9,572 nucleotides of DNA, from positions 389 through 9,960 of the forward strand of contig DMPB01000184.1 of the NCBI GenBank assembly GCA_003456175.1, given 5' to 3'. The DNA is from Chitinophagaceae bacterium (GTDB taxonomy: Bacteria > Bacteroidota > Bacteroidia > Chitinophagales > Chitinophagaceae). Of the stretch, positions 1 to 6,686 are shown one piece after another. Below the pieces are notes generated by a model. The model made no database searches and was not told where the DNA came from. It was given only the letters and a program-made list of their open reading frames with translations. Numbering within the stretch: position 1 is the stretch's first letter; each line of letters begins with the position of its first letter. The position numbers and the translations under genes were made by a program.

Positions 1-428
1 TGAAAGCGGTACTTGCTGCTAGCGGTCAACTCACCAAAGCCGATGCTGTAAGCGTTGAAGCACATGAGAAAGAATGGAACGAAATTTTTAGTGGCATTCA
101 TGGTGCGGTAGATGCTGTTGCCTTTCAAGATGGCCATATCGATTTCGATGAGTTACACAGCTTTTTTGCCATTAACAAACAACTTGCCGATAAATATGAA
201 ATGCAATGTTGGACCAACGCTGAGTCGTTCGACCGTGATATGCCGATTAAATTTTTTCCTATCAAATTTGAAAAACTACGCTTAAAACTAGAGGCTGCTC
301 GAGCTGCAGGTTACGATAAGGCCATTACGTTTGAGTTTTCGCATTTTATGAGTCCACAATCGGCTTATGTACAAGCACATCATTTGTATCAACGCTATCA
401 AGAATACCGCCAGCAGTTAACAAGCTAA
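1..428 (+). CDS. DUF4434-like TIM-barrel (glycosidase-like) protein, 3' end only
   Basis: The reading frame is open from base 3 to the TAA at 426-428, giving 141 C-terminal residues; the start lies upstream of the window. The order of conserved pieces resembles the C-terminal half of DUF4434 (glycoside-hydrolase-like TIM barrel) proteins: a GAVDAVAFQDG strand-loop, then a KYEMQCWTNAESF strand, then a KLEAARAAGYDKAITFEFSHFMSP segment near the end. Family members are usually exported and lie in carbohydrate loci, but their substrate is not established. The next gene begins 4 nt after the stop, so the two are almost certainly co-transcribed, and that gene is also a TIM-barrel glycosidase-like protein. 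The family call is from recalled motifs and is fairly good; catalytic residues and any signal peptide cannot be judged from this fragment. Confidence 0.75.
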   Translation, partial: KAVLAASGQLTKADAVSVEAHEKEWNEIFSGIHGAVDAVAFQDGHIDFDELHSFFAINKQLADKYEMQCWTNAESFDRDMPIKFFPIKFEKLRLKLEAARAAGYDKAITFEFSHFMSPQSAYVQAHHLYQRYQEYRQQLTS

Positions 429-432
429 CACC

Positions 433-1518
433 ATGAAATATATACTCACCAACTTACTTTTTTGCTGCATTAGCCTTATAGCATTTACACAACCCATACT
501 CAAAAACACGGCACCTATTAGAGGCACTTGGGTTACCAACGTTGGTAGCGATGCGCTGCTATCGAAAGAAAATGTACAAGCCACCGTTGCCCTATGCAAA
601 GCCAAAGGCCTCAATACCATTTTTGTTGTAGTATGGAATGGTGGCTACACCATGTACCCTAGTGAGGTTGTTAAAAAACACATTGGTGTAGCACAAGACC
701 CTGTATACAAAGGTTTCGACCCTATCGCCGCTATGGTAGAAGAAGGTCATAAAGCAGGCTTACAAGTGCATGCTTGGTTTGAATTTGGTTTTTCGTATGC
801 TTATCAAGATAGCAACAGTATTTGGGCTAAAAAATATCCGCATTGGTTATCAAAAGACGTACAAGGCAAACCGCTACAAAAAAGCCAGTTCTACTGGTTC
901 AACGCCATGCATCCAGAGGTACAAAATTTTATGACCAGCATGGTATTAGAAGTGGTAAAAAAATACAAAGTAGATGGTATACAGGGCGATGATCGCTTAC
1001 CCGCCATGCCTGCCGAAGGTGGTTACGACGACTATACAAAAAAATTATACTTCACCCAAACCAAACGCAATGCACCCGCCGATTGTCGGGAGGCACATTG
1101 GCTGCAATGGAAAAGTGATCAATTAAGTGCTTATGGTAAGCGATTATACCTTGCGGTAAAAAAACAAAATCCTAAGTGCTTAGTTACTTGGTCGCCAAGC
1201 ATTTACCCTTGGAGTAAAGAACAATACTTACAAGATTGGCCTGCTTGGGTGAAAGGTGGCAATGTAGACTATGTATTACCACAATTATATCGCTATAAAA
1301 TAGAAGCTTACGAAGAACAATTAAAAGCATTAGTGTCACAAATTCCTGCTAAGCAACAACATCGTTTTTATCCGGGTATTCTTACATCACTGGCTAATGG
1401 TTATCAAGTAAGCGATACTATGTTTCAACAAATGATTTCGTTGAATAAAAAATATGGCTTCAATGGCGAATGCCTTTTTTATTTTGAGTGTTTGAAAAAA
1501 ATGGGAACGATTTACTAA
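433..1518 (+). CDS. Exported GHL10/DUF187 family glycosyl hydrolase-like protein
   Basis: The product has 361 residues. It starts with a signal peptide (MKYILTNLLFCCISLIAFT, likely cut before Q20), so it is probably periplasmic or secreted. The mature part begins with the RGTWVTN strand (30-36) typical of the glycosyl-hydrolase-like 10 family (YngK-type). It continues with an LCKAKGLNTIFVVVWNGG strand (54-71), HAWFEFGF (113-120), VDGIQGDDR (180-188, the acidic barrel-end motif) and VLPQLY (281-286). These are successive beta-strand ends of a TIM barrel. The family is thought to act on bacterial glycans, but the bond cleaved here is not predictable. It sits 4 nt after the DUF4434-like gene and 20 nt before a NAGPA-domain lipoprotein, supporting a shared glycan role. 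No Shine-Dalgarno sequence is visible, as is usual in Bacteroidota; the signal peptide fixes the start. A copy of the 13-bp repeat lies inside it at 1148-1160. Confidence 0.88.
   Translation: MKYILTNLLFCCISLIAFTQPILKNTAPIRGTWVTNVGSDALLSKENVQATVALCKAKGLNTIFVVVWNGGYTMYPSEVVKKHIGVAQDPVYKGFDPIAAMVEEGHKAGLQVHAWFEFGFSYAYQDSNSIWAKKYPHWLSKDVQGKPLQKSQFYWFNAMHPEVQNFMTSMVLEVVKKYKVDGIQGDDRLPAMPAEGGYDDYTKKLYFTQTKRNAPADCREAHWLQWKSDQLSAYGKRLYLAVKKQNPKCLVTWSPSIYPWSKEQYLQDWPAWVKGGNVDYVLPQLYRYKIEAYEEQLKALVSQIPAKQQHRFYPGILTSLANGYQVSDTMFQQMISLNKKYGFNGECLFYFECLKKMGTIY
1148..1160 (+). repeat. Copy 1 of 13-bp repeated word (inside GHL10 gene)
   Basis: G-form copy, ACCTTGCGGTAAA. It is read in the frame that encodes Y-L-A-V-K. 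Confidence 0.8.
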
Positions 1519-1538
1519 CTTATATACACGATTATCAA

Positions 1539-2549
1539 ATGAAAAAAATATTATACCTATTAGTAGCTGCTGTAACAATCACAGCATGTTCTAAAAAATC
1601 TGATAGCACTGGCGGTGGCACCACACCCATACCACCCATTCCACCAGTAACTACCCTGTTACAATTACCTGCCGGATGGAAACTTAGTAGCACACTAGGG
1701 CTCACCTTCCCAACGGGAATACAAGTGTATCAATTCGATACAACTTATATGGGACGCACCACAAAAGCATTTTGTGTAGCTTTTGATAGTCGCAACACAA
1801 ATTTAGAATTCAAACCAGTAATGGCTGCAACTGCAACAACACCAACGGCCTTTTACAATGCCGAACCTGGTGTTGTGTATGCCTGTATCAATGGCGGATT
1901 TTTTAGTGGCAATCAATCGTTCAGTACCGTTAAGTATAACAATACCGTGAGTGCACCAAATGTGAAAGCACTTACCAGAACTTTCAATGGTAACAACACA
2001 AGTTACTTTCCAACAAGAGCAGCTTTTGGCGTTAATAGCACTGGAGCCCCAAGCGCCGCTTGGATTTATCATGTGGGTACTGGTAACGATTTAATTTATA
2101 GCTACCCAATACCAAGCCCCAACGCACTGAATGTTGCCCCACAAGCCATACCTACTGCCAACTTTCCGGCAGGTGGCACTATTTGGAATACTACAAGTGC
2201 CATTGGGGGCTCACCGATGCTAGTGTACGATAATGCGATTCGAATAACTGATAGCGAAGAGTTGATTTCTGTGAACAATACTACAGACCGACCTCGTTCT
2301 GCCATTGGCCACACCAGCAACGGCATCATTGTTTTACTAGCAGTAGAAGGCGATAACAGTCCTACCTATCCGGGTATTAACCTGAATAACCTTGCAAACA
2401 TGTTGAAAGATTTAGGTTGTACTTACGCCATCAACCTCGATGGTGGTGGCTCTACATCAATGGTGGTGGGTGGTACACGCACTGTTCGCCCAGGCGATGG
2501 TGGTAATGAGCGTGGTGTAATTAGTGCAGTTATCATCAAACGCAAATAA
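1539..2549 (+). CDS. Lipoprotein with NAGPA-type phosphodiester glycosidase domain
   Basis: I chose the ATG at 1539 (336 aa) over an in-frame ATG at 1488 because it begins a clean lipoprotein signal, with lipobox ITAC and lipidated C17. The earlier start would add 17 polar residues and overlap the upstream gene. After a Gly/Pro/Thr-rich linker (about 24-38) comes a NAGPA (DUF2233) domain. Its landmarks are VYACINGGFF (113-122), AIGGSPMLV (221-229), RPRSAIGHT (251-259) and NLDGGGSTSMV (299-309), close to the family signature. The family is named for the enzyme that removes GlcNAc from a phosphodiester-linked sugar; bacterial members are presumed to cleave glycan phosphodiesters. The protein should be anchored in the outer or inner membrane facing the periplasm or surface. 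It is the last gene of its unit, followed by a terminator at 2577-2608. Family confidence is high; substrate is unknown. Confidence 0.93.
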   Translation: MKKILYLLVAAVTITACSKKSDSTGGGTTPIPPIPPVTTLLQLPAGWKLSSTLGLTFPTGIQVYQFDTTYMGRTTKAFCVAFDSRNTNLEFKPVMAATATTPTAFYNAEPGVVYACINGGFFSGNQSFSTVKYNNTVSAPNVKALTRTFNGNNTSYFPTRAAFGVNSTGAPSAAWIYHVGTGNDLIYSYPIPSPNALNVAPQAIPTANFPAGGTIWNTTSAIGGSPMLVYDNAIRITDSEELISVNNTTDRPRSAIGHTSNGIIVLLAVEGDNSPTYPGINLNNLANMLKDLGCTYAINLDGGGSTSMVVGGTRTVRPGDGGNERGVISAVIIKRK

Positions 2550-2566
2550 ACATTTACTGTAAAGTA

Positions 2567-2579
2567 ACCTTACGGTAAA
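2567..2579 (+). repeat. Copy 2 of 13-bp repeated word ACCTTRCGGTAAA (intergenic)
   Basis: Exact A-form copy (ACCTTACGGTAAA) in the space after the NAGPA lipoprotein. Its last bases merge with the start of the terminator stem. A further dyad, TTTACTGTAAA, lies just upstream at 2553-2563. Confidence 0.85.
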
Positions 2580-2608
2580 AGGTGTAGCGCTGTAGCTACA
2601 CCTTTTTT
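2577..2608 (+). terminator. Intrinsic terminator of the glycan-processing unit
   Basis: A perfect 10-bp stem, AAGGTGTAGC (2579-2588) and GCTACACCTT (2595-2604), encloses a 6-nt loop, and the T-run continues to 2608. It lies 30 nt after the stop of the NAGPA lipoprotein and closes the first transcription unit. The A residues at 2577-2580 could let it work in the other direction, but no minus-strand gene points at it. Confidence 0.85.
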
Positions 2609-2612
2609 ATTT

Positions 2613-2658
2613 CACATACTTATGTGATTGCCGGTGGTAATGCAATGATGTTGCTTTG
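2613..2658 (+). promoter_or_regulatory. Possible promoter and dyad upstream of the five-gene unit
   Basis: TTGCTTTG at 2651-2658 differs by one base from the Bacteroidota -7 consensus TAnnTTTG. An ATTG at 2627-2630 sits 20 nt upstream as a possible -33 element. Immediately before it is a dyad, CACATA-CT-TATGTG (2613-2626), which could be an operator. Transcription would start near 2665, about 10 nt before the ATG at 2675. This is a weak match; the position just after a terminator and before an operon supports it. Confidence 0.35.
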
Positions 2659-2674
2659 CTTAAAATTTAAAAGC

Positions 2675-3277
2675 ATGAAACGCACCCTTTTCACCCTAAC
2701 CCTTTCATTGCTGATAGCCCTTACTGCGTGTACTAAAAAAGATGCTATCAAGCCCGTAAGCCCAACACCTATTAGCAGTGAAACCACAATCATAGAACTC
2801 AACAATCGTGAGGTGTACTACAACAGCGGCGCTCTTGCCATTGATGTAACGCAAGATGGTCGTTACGATTTAGTAGTAGGTACACAACTTGTTGGCGACC
2901 CATTGTATCAAGTAGATAAATTACAATTTTTGGTAACCAGTAGCTTTCATACCAACCTTGCGGTAAATAGATTTGAGCAAAGCCCAGTGCTAAATCATGC
3001 CGATGCTATTACTGCCCACAACATGCAACCTTACGAGTGGTACAATGCATCAGAAATTCAGCTAATGCAACGTAGCAACTTTGTAAATGGTGATGTACGA
3101 TGGGATGGTTTGTGGTTGCAACGCACCAGAAAATATTTACCGTTTCAAGCAGTAAAAGCCGATGGTGTGTATACTGGCTGGTTAGAACTTACTACCGATT
3201 ACAACCGTCAATCTGTTATTGTACACCGAGCTGGTATTCATAAGCAACCTAATACAACTATTTACGCTGGTTTATAG
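2675..3277 (+). CDS. Orphan lipoprotein of unknown function
   Basis: The ATG at 2675 (200 aa) is preferred to the upstream in-frame ATG at 2624, because it begins a classical lipoprotein signal, MKRTLFTLTLSLLIALTAC, with C19 as the lipidated residue. The longer form would bury that signal behind 17 residues. The mature protein has a short Pro/Ser linker (about 25-35), an aspartate-rich DVTQDGRYDL stretch (58-67) that resembles small Ca-binding loops, and a C-terminal RKYLPFQAV...GVYTGWLELT segment (152-173). Segments of this last type are common in exported Bacteroidota proteins where beta strands precede a 'YGWI.L' motif. I do not recognise a named family. It is the first gene of a five-gene unit, with the next start 12 nt downstream. 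A 13-bp repeat copy lies at 2955-2967. Confidence 0.8.
   Translation: MKRTLFTLTLSLLIALTACTKKDAIKPVSPTPISSETTIIELNNREVYYNSGALAIDVTQDGRYDLVVGTQLVGDPLYQVDKLQFLVTSSFHTNLAVNRFEQSPVLNHADAITAHNMQPYEWYNASEIQLMQRSNFVNGDVRWDGLWLQRTRKYLPFQAVKADGVYTGWLELTTDYNRQSVIVHRAGIHKQPNTTIYAGL
2955..2967 (+). repeat. Copy 3 of 13-bp repeated word (inside lipoprotein gene)
   Basis: G-form copy, ACCTTGCGGTAAA, followed by T. It is read in the frame that encodes N-L-A-V-N. Confidence 0.8.
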
Positions 3278-3288
3278 TATAATATACG

Positions 3289-4011
3289 ATGGAACAACGC
3301 ATACAATCCTTAGAACAACAAATAAAGCAATTAAAGCTAACAGTAATAGCTACTGTTAGCTTATTGCTTTTGGTATTAGCTGTTGCCTTTACAGGCAAAG
3401 CTCCTACAAGTAATATTATTAGAGCAAAGGGAATTGTAATTGAAGACGAACAAGGTAGAGATCGTATTTTAATTGGTGCACCTATACCAACTTCTAACAA
3501 CAGAGTACGTACCGATACAAACCTGGTTCGAAAATACTGGGCATCAACCGGTGCCGATAGTAACGAATACATGCAATGGTATAAAAACTATCGCCACAAT
3601 GGCAATGGCATTGCCATTTTAAACGAACAAGGGTTTGATAAGGTACTATTAGGCGATAGCCTGCCAGATCCTAACACAGGTAAGCGTATGTTCAGTAGTA
3701 CTGGCATGCTTTGGAACGACGACCTTGGCTACGAACGTGGCGGTATTGGCGTTAATAAAACAGCCAACGGCAAATACCGCAGTGTTGTTGGTTTAGACGA
3801 CGATAGTGGCGAAGCCGTACATTTATTTACTTTAGAAGATGGCACCAAAGCCCTACGCATTGCAGGCGTCAACGGTTATTTGCTGATCGGATTAAGCCAA
3901 CAATCAGGTGGCCTTTTTCAAGCAAAACAACCTTTCGCTGGTATCAAATATTTTAATAATAAAGGTAAGCTTGTTTGGCAACAAGTAATGCATCAACAGC
4001 ATAACAAATGA
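3289..4011 (+). CDS. Membrane-anchored protein with four internal 'G-I-x-x-E-x-G' repeats
   Basis: The product has 240 residues and belongs to no family I can name. The N-terminus (1-17) is polar with heptad-like Leu/Ile spacing, suggesting a short coiled coil. A single membrane segment follows at about 18-35. The rest is soluble, probably extracytoplasmic. It contains a repeated unit of about 24 residues, seen at 47-70 (KGIVIEDEQGRDRILIG...), 105-128 (NGIAILNEQGFDKVLLG...) and, more weakly, 151-174 and 175-196. A further related strand pair (IKYFNNKGKLVW) is at 219-230. Each unit reads as two beta strands around a D/E-x-x-G turn, suggesting a beta-repeat fold. Similar 'x-D-x-x-G-x-x-R-x-x-L-G' proteins occur as hypotheticals in many bacteria. 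It starts 11 nt after the lipoprotein gene and its stop overlaps the next start (ATGA), so translation is probably coupled. Confidence 0.8.
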   Translation: MEQRIQSLEQQIKQLKLTVIATVSLLLLVLAVAFTGKAPTSNIIRAKGIVIEDEQGRDRILIGAPIPTSNNRVRTDTNLVRKYWASTGADSNEYMQWYKNYRHNGNGIAILNEQGFDKVLLGDSLPDPNTGKRMFSSTGMLWNDDLGYERGGIGVNKTANGKYRSVVGLDDDSGEAVHLFTLEDGTKALRIAGVNGYLLIGLSQQSGGLFQAKQPFAGIKYFNNKGKLVWQQVMHQQHNK

Positions 4012-4424
4012 CAATTTCACTAGAACATGTAGCTATTTGGACGTACCAATTAGAAGCATTAAAAGCATACTACACAACTTACTTCAATGGCATTGCAAAT
4101 AATAAGTACACGAACCCTAACAATGATTTTGAAAGCTATTTTATTACTTTCAATGGTGGCGGTGCACGATTAGAATTGATGCAAATGCCAAACATACCCA
4201 ACAACCTTAACAACAGTGTACAACAATACACGGGTATTATCCATTTAGCTTTTGGTGTGGCTACCATGCAAGAGGTAGATGCTAAAGCTGCTACACTACA
4301 AGCCGCAGGCTTTACGATACTTAAAGGACCACGTGTTACAGGCGATGGCTATTACGAGTTCGAAACCCTCGATCCTGATCAAAATCGTATTGAAGTAACA
4401 ACAGTATATCAACCAAACACATAA
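4008..4424 (+). CDS. VOC-superfamily (glyoxalase I-like) metalloprotein
   Basis: At 138 residues this is the normal length for a two-module vicinal oxygen chelate protein. All four usual glyoxalase I metal ligands appear in order: H7 (LEHVAIW), E56 (ARLELM), H79 (IIHLAFGV) and E129 (NRIEVT). The DPDQNRIEV ending (122-130) is also characteristic. The complete H/E/H/E set suggests a working metal enzyme rather than a binding-only relative. It could be a lactoylglutathione-lyase-like or other isomerase; substrate cannot be fixed from sequence. Many Bacteroidota lack glutathione, so the classical methylglyoxal reaction should not be assumed. The start overlaps the previous stop by 4 nt (ATGA at 4008-4011), and the next gene begins 12 nt after its stop. 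Confidence 0.92.
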   Translation: MTISLEHVAIWTYQLEALKAYYTTYFNGIANNKYTNPNNDFESYFITFNGGGARLELMQMPNIPNNLNNSVQQYTGIIHLAFGVATMQEVDAKAATLQAAGFTILKGPRVTGDGYYEFETLDPDQNRIEVTTVYQPNT

Positions 4425-4436
4425 TACATACATACC

Positions 4437-5336
4437 ATGCAACATGTATTTGTAATAGGCGGCAGTACGTACGATCATATCGTGCATTTACAACATTTAC
4501 CGCAAGGTGTACCACAAACCATACATCAAGCTCCTTTTCATGAAGCATGTGGTTCAACAGGTGTGGGCAAGGCATTGGCGCTTACTAAATTGCAAGTACC
4601 CAATACCTTGTACACAGTTTTTGGCAACGATTATTATGGACAACAAATACAAGCATTTATTGATTCACAACAACTTCACACAATTACTACTATTGACCCT
4701 GCAGGTACTGAAAGGCATATCAATATCATGGATGCTGCAGGCAATCGTATTTCAATGTTTATCACGCAATCTTCTGAAACATTAGCACATCCTTACAACG
4801 CTATTCAAGCACAACTACTTACTACCGATGTAGTGGTCCTTAACATTATTGCCTATTGTAAGCAGATTATTCCGTTGGTAAAAGCCAGCAAGAAACCCGT
4901 ATGGACCGACTTGCACGATTATGATGGCAGTAACACCTATCATCAGCCGTTTATTGAAGCTGCACAGTATATTCATATGAGTTCCGATAATTGTCTGCAT
5001 TACCGAAGTGTAATGGAACAGTTGATAGCACAAGGCAAGAAATTGGTAATATGTACCCATGGTAAAGCGGGAGCAACCCTATTAACACCTTACGGTAAAT
5101 GGATAGAACAACCAGCCATCAGCAATACTCCTATTGTAGATAGCAACGGTGCAGGCGATAGTTTTTTTGCAGGTTTTTTATATGGATGGTTACAACAGCT
5201 ACCACTCGAAACCTGTATGCAAATGGGCGCTATTTGCGGCGCTTGGGCCGTTACAGATCTTAGTTTGTGTTACCAACAACTATCACCCAGCTTTTTACAA
5301 CAACAATTAGAACGTTTATGCAACAACGAAAACTAA
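4437..5336 (+). CDS. PfkB-family carbohydrate/nucleoside kinase
   Basis: The product has 299 residues, the normal length for ribokinase-fold kinases. The N-terminal strand FVIGGSTYDHIV (5-16) and the C-terminal signature DSNGAGDSFFAGFLYG (235-250) are diagnostic; D241 in GAGD is the expected catalytic base and the GAG turn forms the anion hole. KLVICTHGKAGA (202-213) is the usual strand before the ATP site. The substrate-side motif GGxGAN of ribokinase is replaced by GSTGVGKAL (39-47), with Gly in place of the sugar-contacting Asn. This points to a sub-family with a different acceptor, so I give no specific substrate. It lies in a tight operon, 12 nt after the VOC gene and overlapping the next gene by 19 nt. 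Two 13-bp repeat copies fall inside it, in opposite orientation (4496-4508 and 5087-5099). Confidence 0.92.
   Translation: MQHVFVIGGSTYDHIVHLQHLPQGVPQTIHQAPFHEACGSTGVGKALALTKLQVPNTLYTVFGNDYYGQQIQAFIDSQQLHTITTIDPAGTERHINIMDAAGNRISMFITQSSETLAHPYNAIQAQLLTTDVVVLNIIAYCKQIIPLVKASKKPVWTDLHDYDGSNTYHQPFIEAAQYIHMSSDNCLHYRSVMEQLIAQGKKLVICTHGKAGATLLTPYGKWIEQPAISNTPIVDSNGAGDSFFAGFLYGWLQQLPLETCMQMGAICGAWAVTDLSLCYQQLSPSFLQQQLERLCNNEN
4496..4508 (-). repeat. Copy 4 of 13-bp repeated word (inside kinase gene, antisense)
   Basis: On the minus strand this reads ACCTTGCGGTAAA followed by TG. The sense strand encodes H-L-P-Q-G here, so codon preference for a shared peptide cannot explain the word. Confidence 0.8.
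5087..5099 (+). repeat. Copy 5 of 13-bp repeated word (inside kinase gene)
   Basis: A-form copy, ACCTTACGGTAAA followed by TG. It is read in a different frame from the other sense copies, encoding T-P-Y-G-K. Confidence 0.8.
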
Positions 5337-5860
5337 TCGTATACATTGCTGCAAGTACCGATGGTTTCATTGCCGGCGAACAAGATGAACTTGACTTTTT
5401 ATCACTCGTAGAACAAGCTGGTGAAGACTATGGCTACCAACGTTTTATAGAAACGATTGATACCGTTATTGTAGGTAAGCGAACGTACGATAAAGTATTA
5501 AGTATGGGCTATCCCTTTCCGCACAGCGATAAAGAGGCTTATATTATTACACATACACCACAAGCTAGCGAAGGCAGTGTACATTTTTATAATGGCAATT
5601 TGATAGTGCTAGTACAACAGTTAAAACAACAAAGCGGCAAGCATATTTTCTGCGATGGCGGTGCTAACATCATCCATCAATTACTAAGCCACCAATTGGT
5701 AGATGAATTGTATATCTCTGTAATACCAGTACTACTTGGTAGTGGCATTAGTTTATTCAAAAGCGGCAGGCCAATGCAACCATTACAATTAATATCGGCT
5801 ACAAGCTATCCAAAGGGCTTAGTACAGCTGCACTATGAATGCTTGCCAGTTGTAAAATAA
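5318..5860 (+). CDS. DHFR-family reductase (RibD C-terminal domain type)
   Basis: The ATG at 5318 gives 180 residues starting MQQRKLIVYIAAS, exactly where the fold's first strand should begin. An in-frame ATG at 5267 would add 17 residues and overlap the kinase gene by 70 nt instead of 19. Motifs of the RibD-C/YyaP-like dihydrofolate-reductase superfamily follow: STDGFIAG (13-20), IVGKRTYDKV (51-60), IFCDGGANI (110-118, the nucleotide-binding GG turn) and DELYISVIPVLLGSGISLF (129-147). It is likely an NADPH-dependent reductase. No deaminase domain is present, so it is not a full RibD, and true folate activity is not implied. It is the last gene of the plus-strand unit and faces sodA across about 100 nt. 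Confidence 0.9.
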   Translation: MQQRKLIVYIAASTDGFIAGEQDELDFLSLVEQAGEDYGYQRFIETIDTVIVGKRTYDKVLSMGYPFPHSDKEAYIITHTPQASEGSVHFYNGNLIVLVQQLKQQSGKHIFCDGGANIIHQLLSHQLVDELYISVIPVLLGSGISLFKSGRPMQPLQLISATSYPKGLVQLHYECLPVVK

Positions 5861-5869
5861 TTACAATAC

Positions 5870-5884
5870 CATTTATCGTAAGGG
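5870..5884 (-). repeat. Degenerate copy of the 13-bp word (intergenic)
   Basis: On the minus strand this reads CCCTTACGATAAATG at 5870-5884, against ACCTTACGGTAAATG, with two mismatches. It lies 10 nt after the stop of the DHFR-family gene. It is listed as a diverged relative and is not counted among the eight good copies. Confidence 0.35.
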
Positions 5885-5893
5885 AACTATATC

Positions 5894-5931
5894 AAAAAAA
5901 GGATGGGGCTCGCCTGCGGCGAGCCCCATCC
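5894..5931 (-). terminator. Strong intrinsic terminator of sodA
   Basis: A perfect 14-bp GC-rich stem (5901-5914 with 5918-5931) has a 3-nt loop. On the minus strand it is followed by seven T residues (the A-run at 5894-5900). It begins 28 nt after the sodA stop. On the plus strand the stem is followed by an AT-rich stretch without a T-run, so it may only partly stop the incoming plus-strand operon. Confidence 0.9.
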
Positions 5932-5959
5932 TCATAATATTGTAACAATAGCGATAATA

Positions 5960-6565
5960 TTATTTTGCAGCAGCAAAACGCTCAGCTACTTTACTCCAAT
6001 TCACCACATTCCAAAAAGCAGCCAAATAATCGGCACGCTTATTTTGATACTTCAAATAATAAGCATGTTCCCAAACATCGGCACCTAAAATAGGCGTACC
6101 CTTCACCTCAGCCACATCCATTAGCGGATTATCTTGATTGGGTGTGCTGGTAACTTCTAATTTACCATCTTTAACAATCAACCAAGCCCAGCCACTGCCA
6201 AAGCGAGTCATACCTGCATTGTTGAATTTTTCTTTGAACGCATCGAAGCTACCGAAAGCAGCATCAATCGCAGCGGCCAAATCGCCACTTGGGTTACCAC
6301 CAGCGTTGGCTGCTAAGCTTTCCCAGAAAAAAGTATGATTCCAATGGCCACCACCATTGTTACGCACAGCAGCACTAATGCTGCCAGCAGCAGCTACAAG
6401 CGCTTCAATAGACTTGCCCTCATGCTCTGTACCAGCAATTGCTTTATTAAGGTTATCTACGTAGGCCTGATGGTGCTTACCATGATGTATTTGCATGGTT
6501 GTAGTATCAATATGTGGCTCTAAAGCACTGTAATCGTAAGGAAGTGGCGCTAATGTGAAAGACAT
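5960..6565 (-). CDS. sodA: Superoxide dismutase, Fe/Mn family (Mn-type signature)
   Basis: The product has 201 residues and no signal peptide, so it is cytoplasmic; it converts superoxide to oxygen and hydrogen peroxide. The four metal ligands are in place: H27 ([10 protein letters not shown]), H77 (HWNHTFFW), D163 and H167 (DVWEHAYY). Outer-sphere residues look Mn-type, with G73 four residues before the second ligand and Q144 in NQDNP; Fe enzymes usually carry Gln at the first site. Metal choice in this family is not certain from sequence, and cambialistic enzymes exist. It is a single-gene unit with a likely -7 element at 6613-6620 and a strong terminator at 5894-5931. It is divergent from recO and convergent with the five-gene operon. 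Confidence 0.97.
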   Translation of the reverse strand: MSFTLAPLPYDYSALEPHIDTTTMQIHHGKHHQAYVDNLNKAIAGTEHEGKSIEALVAAAGSISAAVRNNGGGHWNHTFFWESLAANAGGNPSGDLAAAIDAAFGSFDAFKEKFNNAGMTRFGSGWAWLIVKDGKLEVTSTPNQDNPLMDVAEVKGTPILGADVWEHAYYLKYQNKRADYLAAFWNVVNWSKVAERFAAAK

Positions 6566-6605
6566 AATGGTTATGTTTTAAAAATGAAATAATAGTATTT
6601 CGTGT

Positions 6606-6620
6606 TGCAGTGCAAAACTA
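6606..6620 (-). promoter_or_regulatory. sodA -7 element
   Basis: On the minus strand the sequence reads TAGTTTTG (6620-6613), an exact TAnnTTTG match, continuing as CACTGCA. It is 47 nt from the sodA ATG, giving a normal leader of about 40 nt. No good TTTG is seen 19 nt upstream, so the -33 element is poor. The TTTGCACTGCA portion is repeated in inverted orientation at 6691-6701 in front of recO. Confidence 0.6.
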
Positions 6621-6686
6621 TTGCCAAGGCAGCTATACTCGCCATTATGGCATGTTATTTTCTCATTTAGTAAAGCCAAGGAGTAG

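Noticed and set aside
1597..1655. Low-complexity Gly/Thr/Pro codon run in the NAGPA lipoprotein
   Set aside because: It is an ordinary flexible linker after a lipidated cysteine, not a separate repeat element.
4296..4575. Minus-strand frames across the VOC-kinase junction
   Set aside because: They span two well-supported plus-strand genes and have no recognisable domain.
5901..5931. GC-rich hairpin as a REP/BIME-like mobile repeat
   Set aside because: A 14-bp stem with a T-run on the sodA strand is fully explained as the sodA terminator, and only one copy is present in the window.
6529..6541. ATCGTAAGGAA as a further copy of the repeated word
   Set aside because: Only about nine bases match the consensus core, and it encodes the conserved SOD N-terminus, so chance is adequate.
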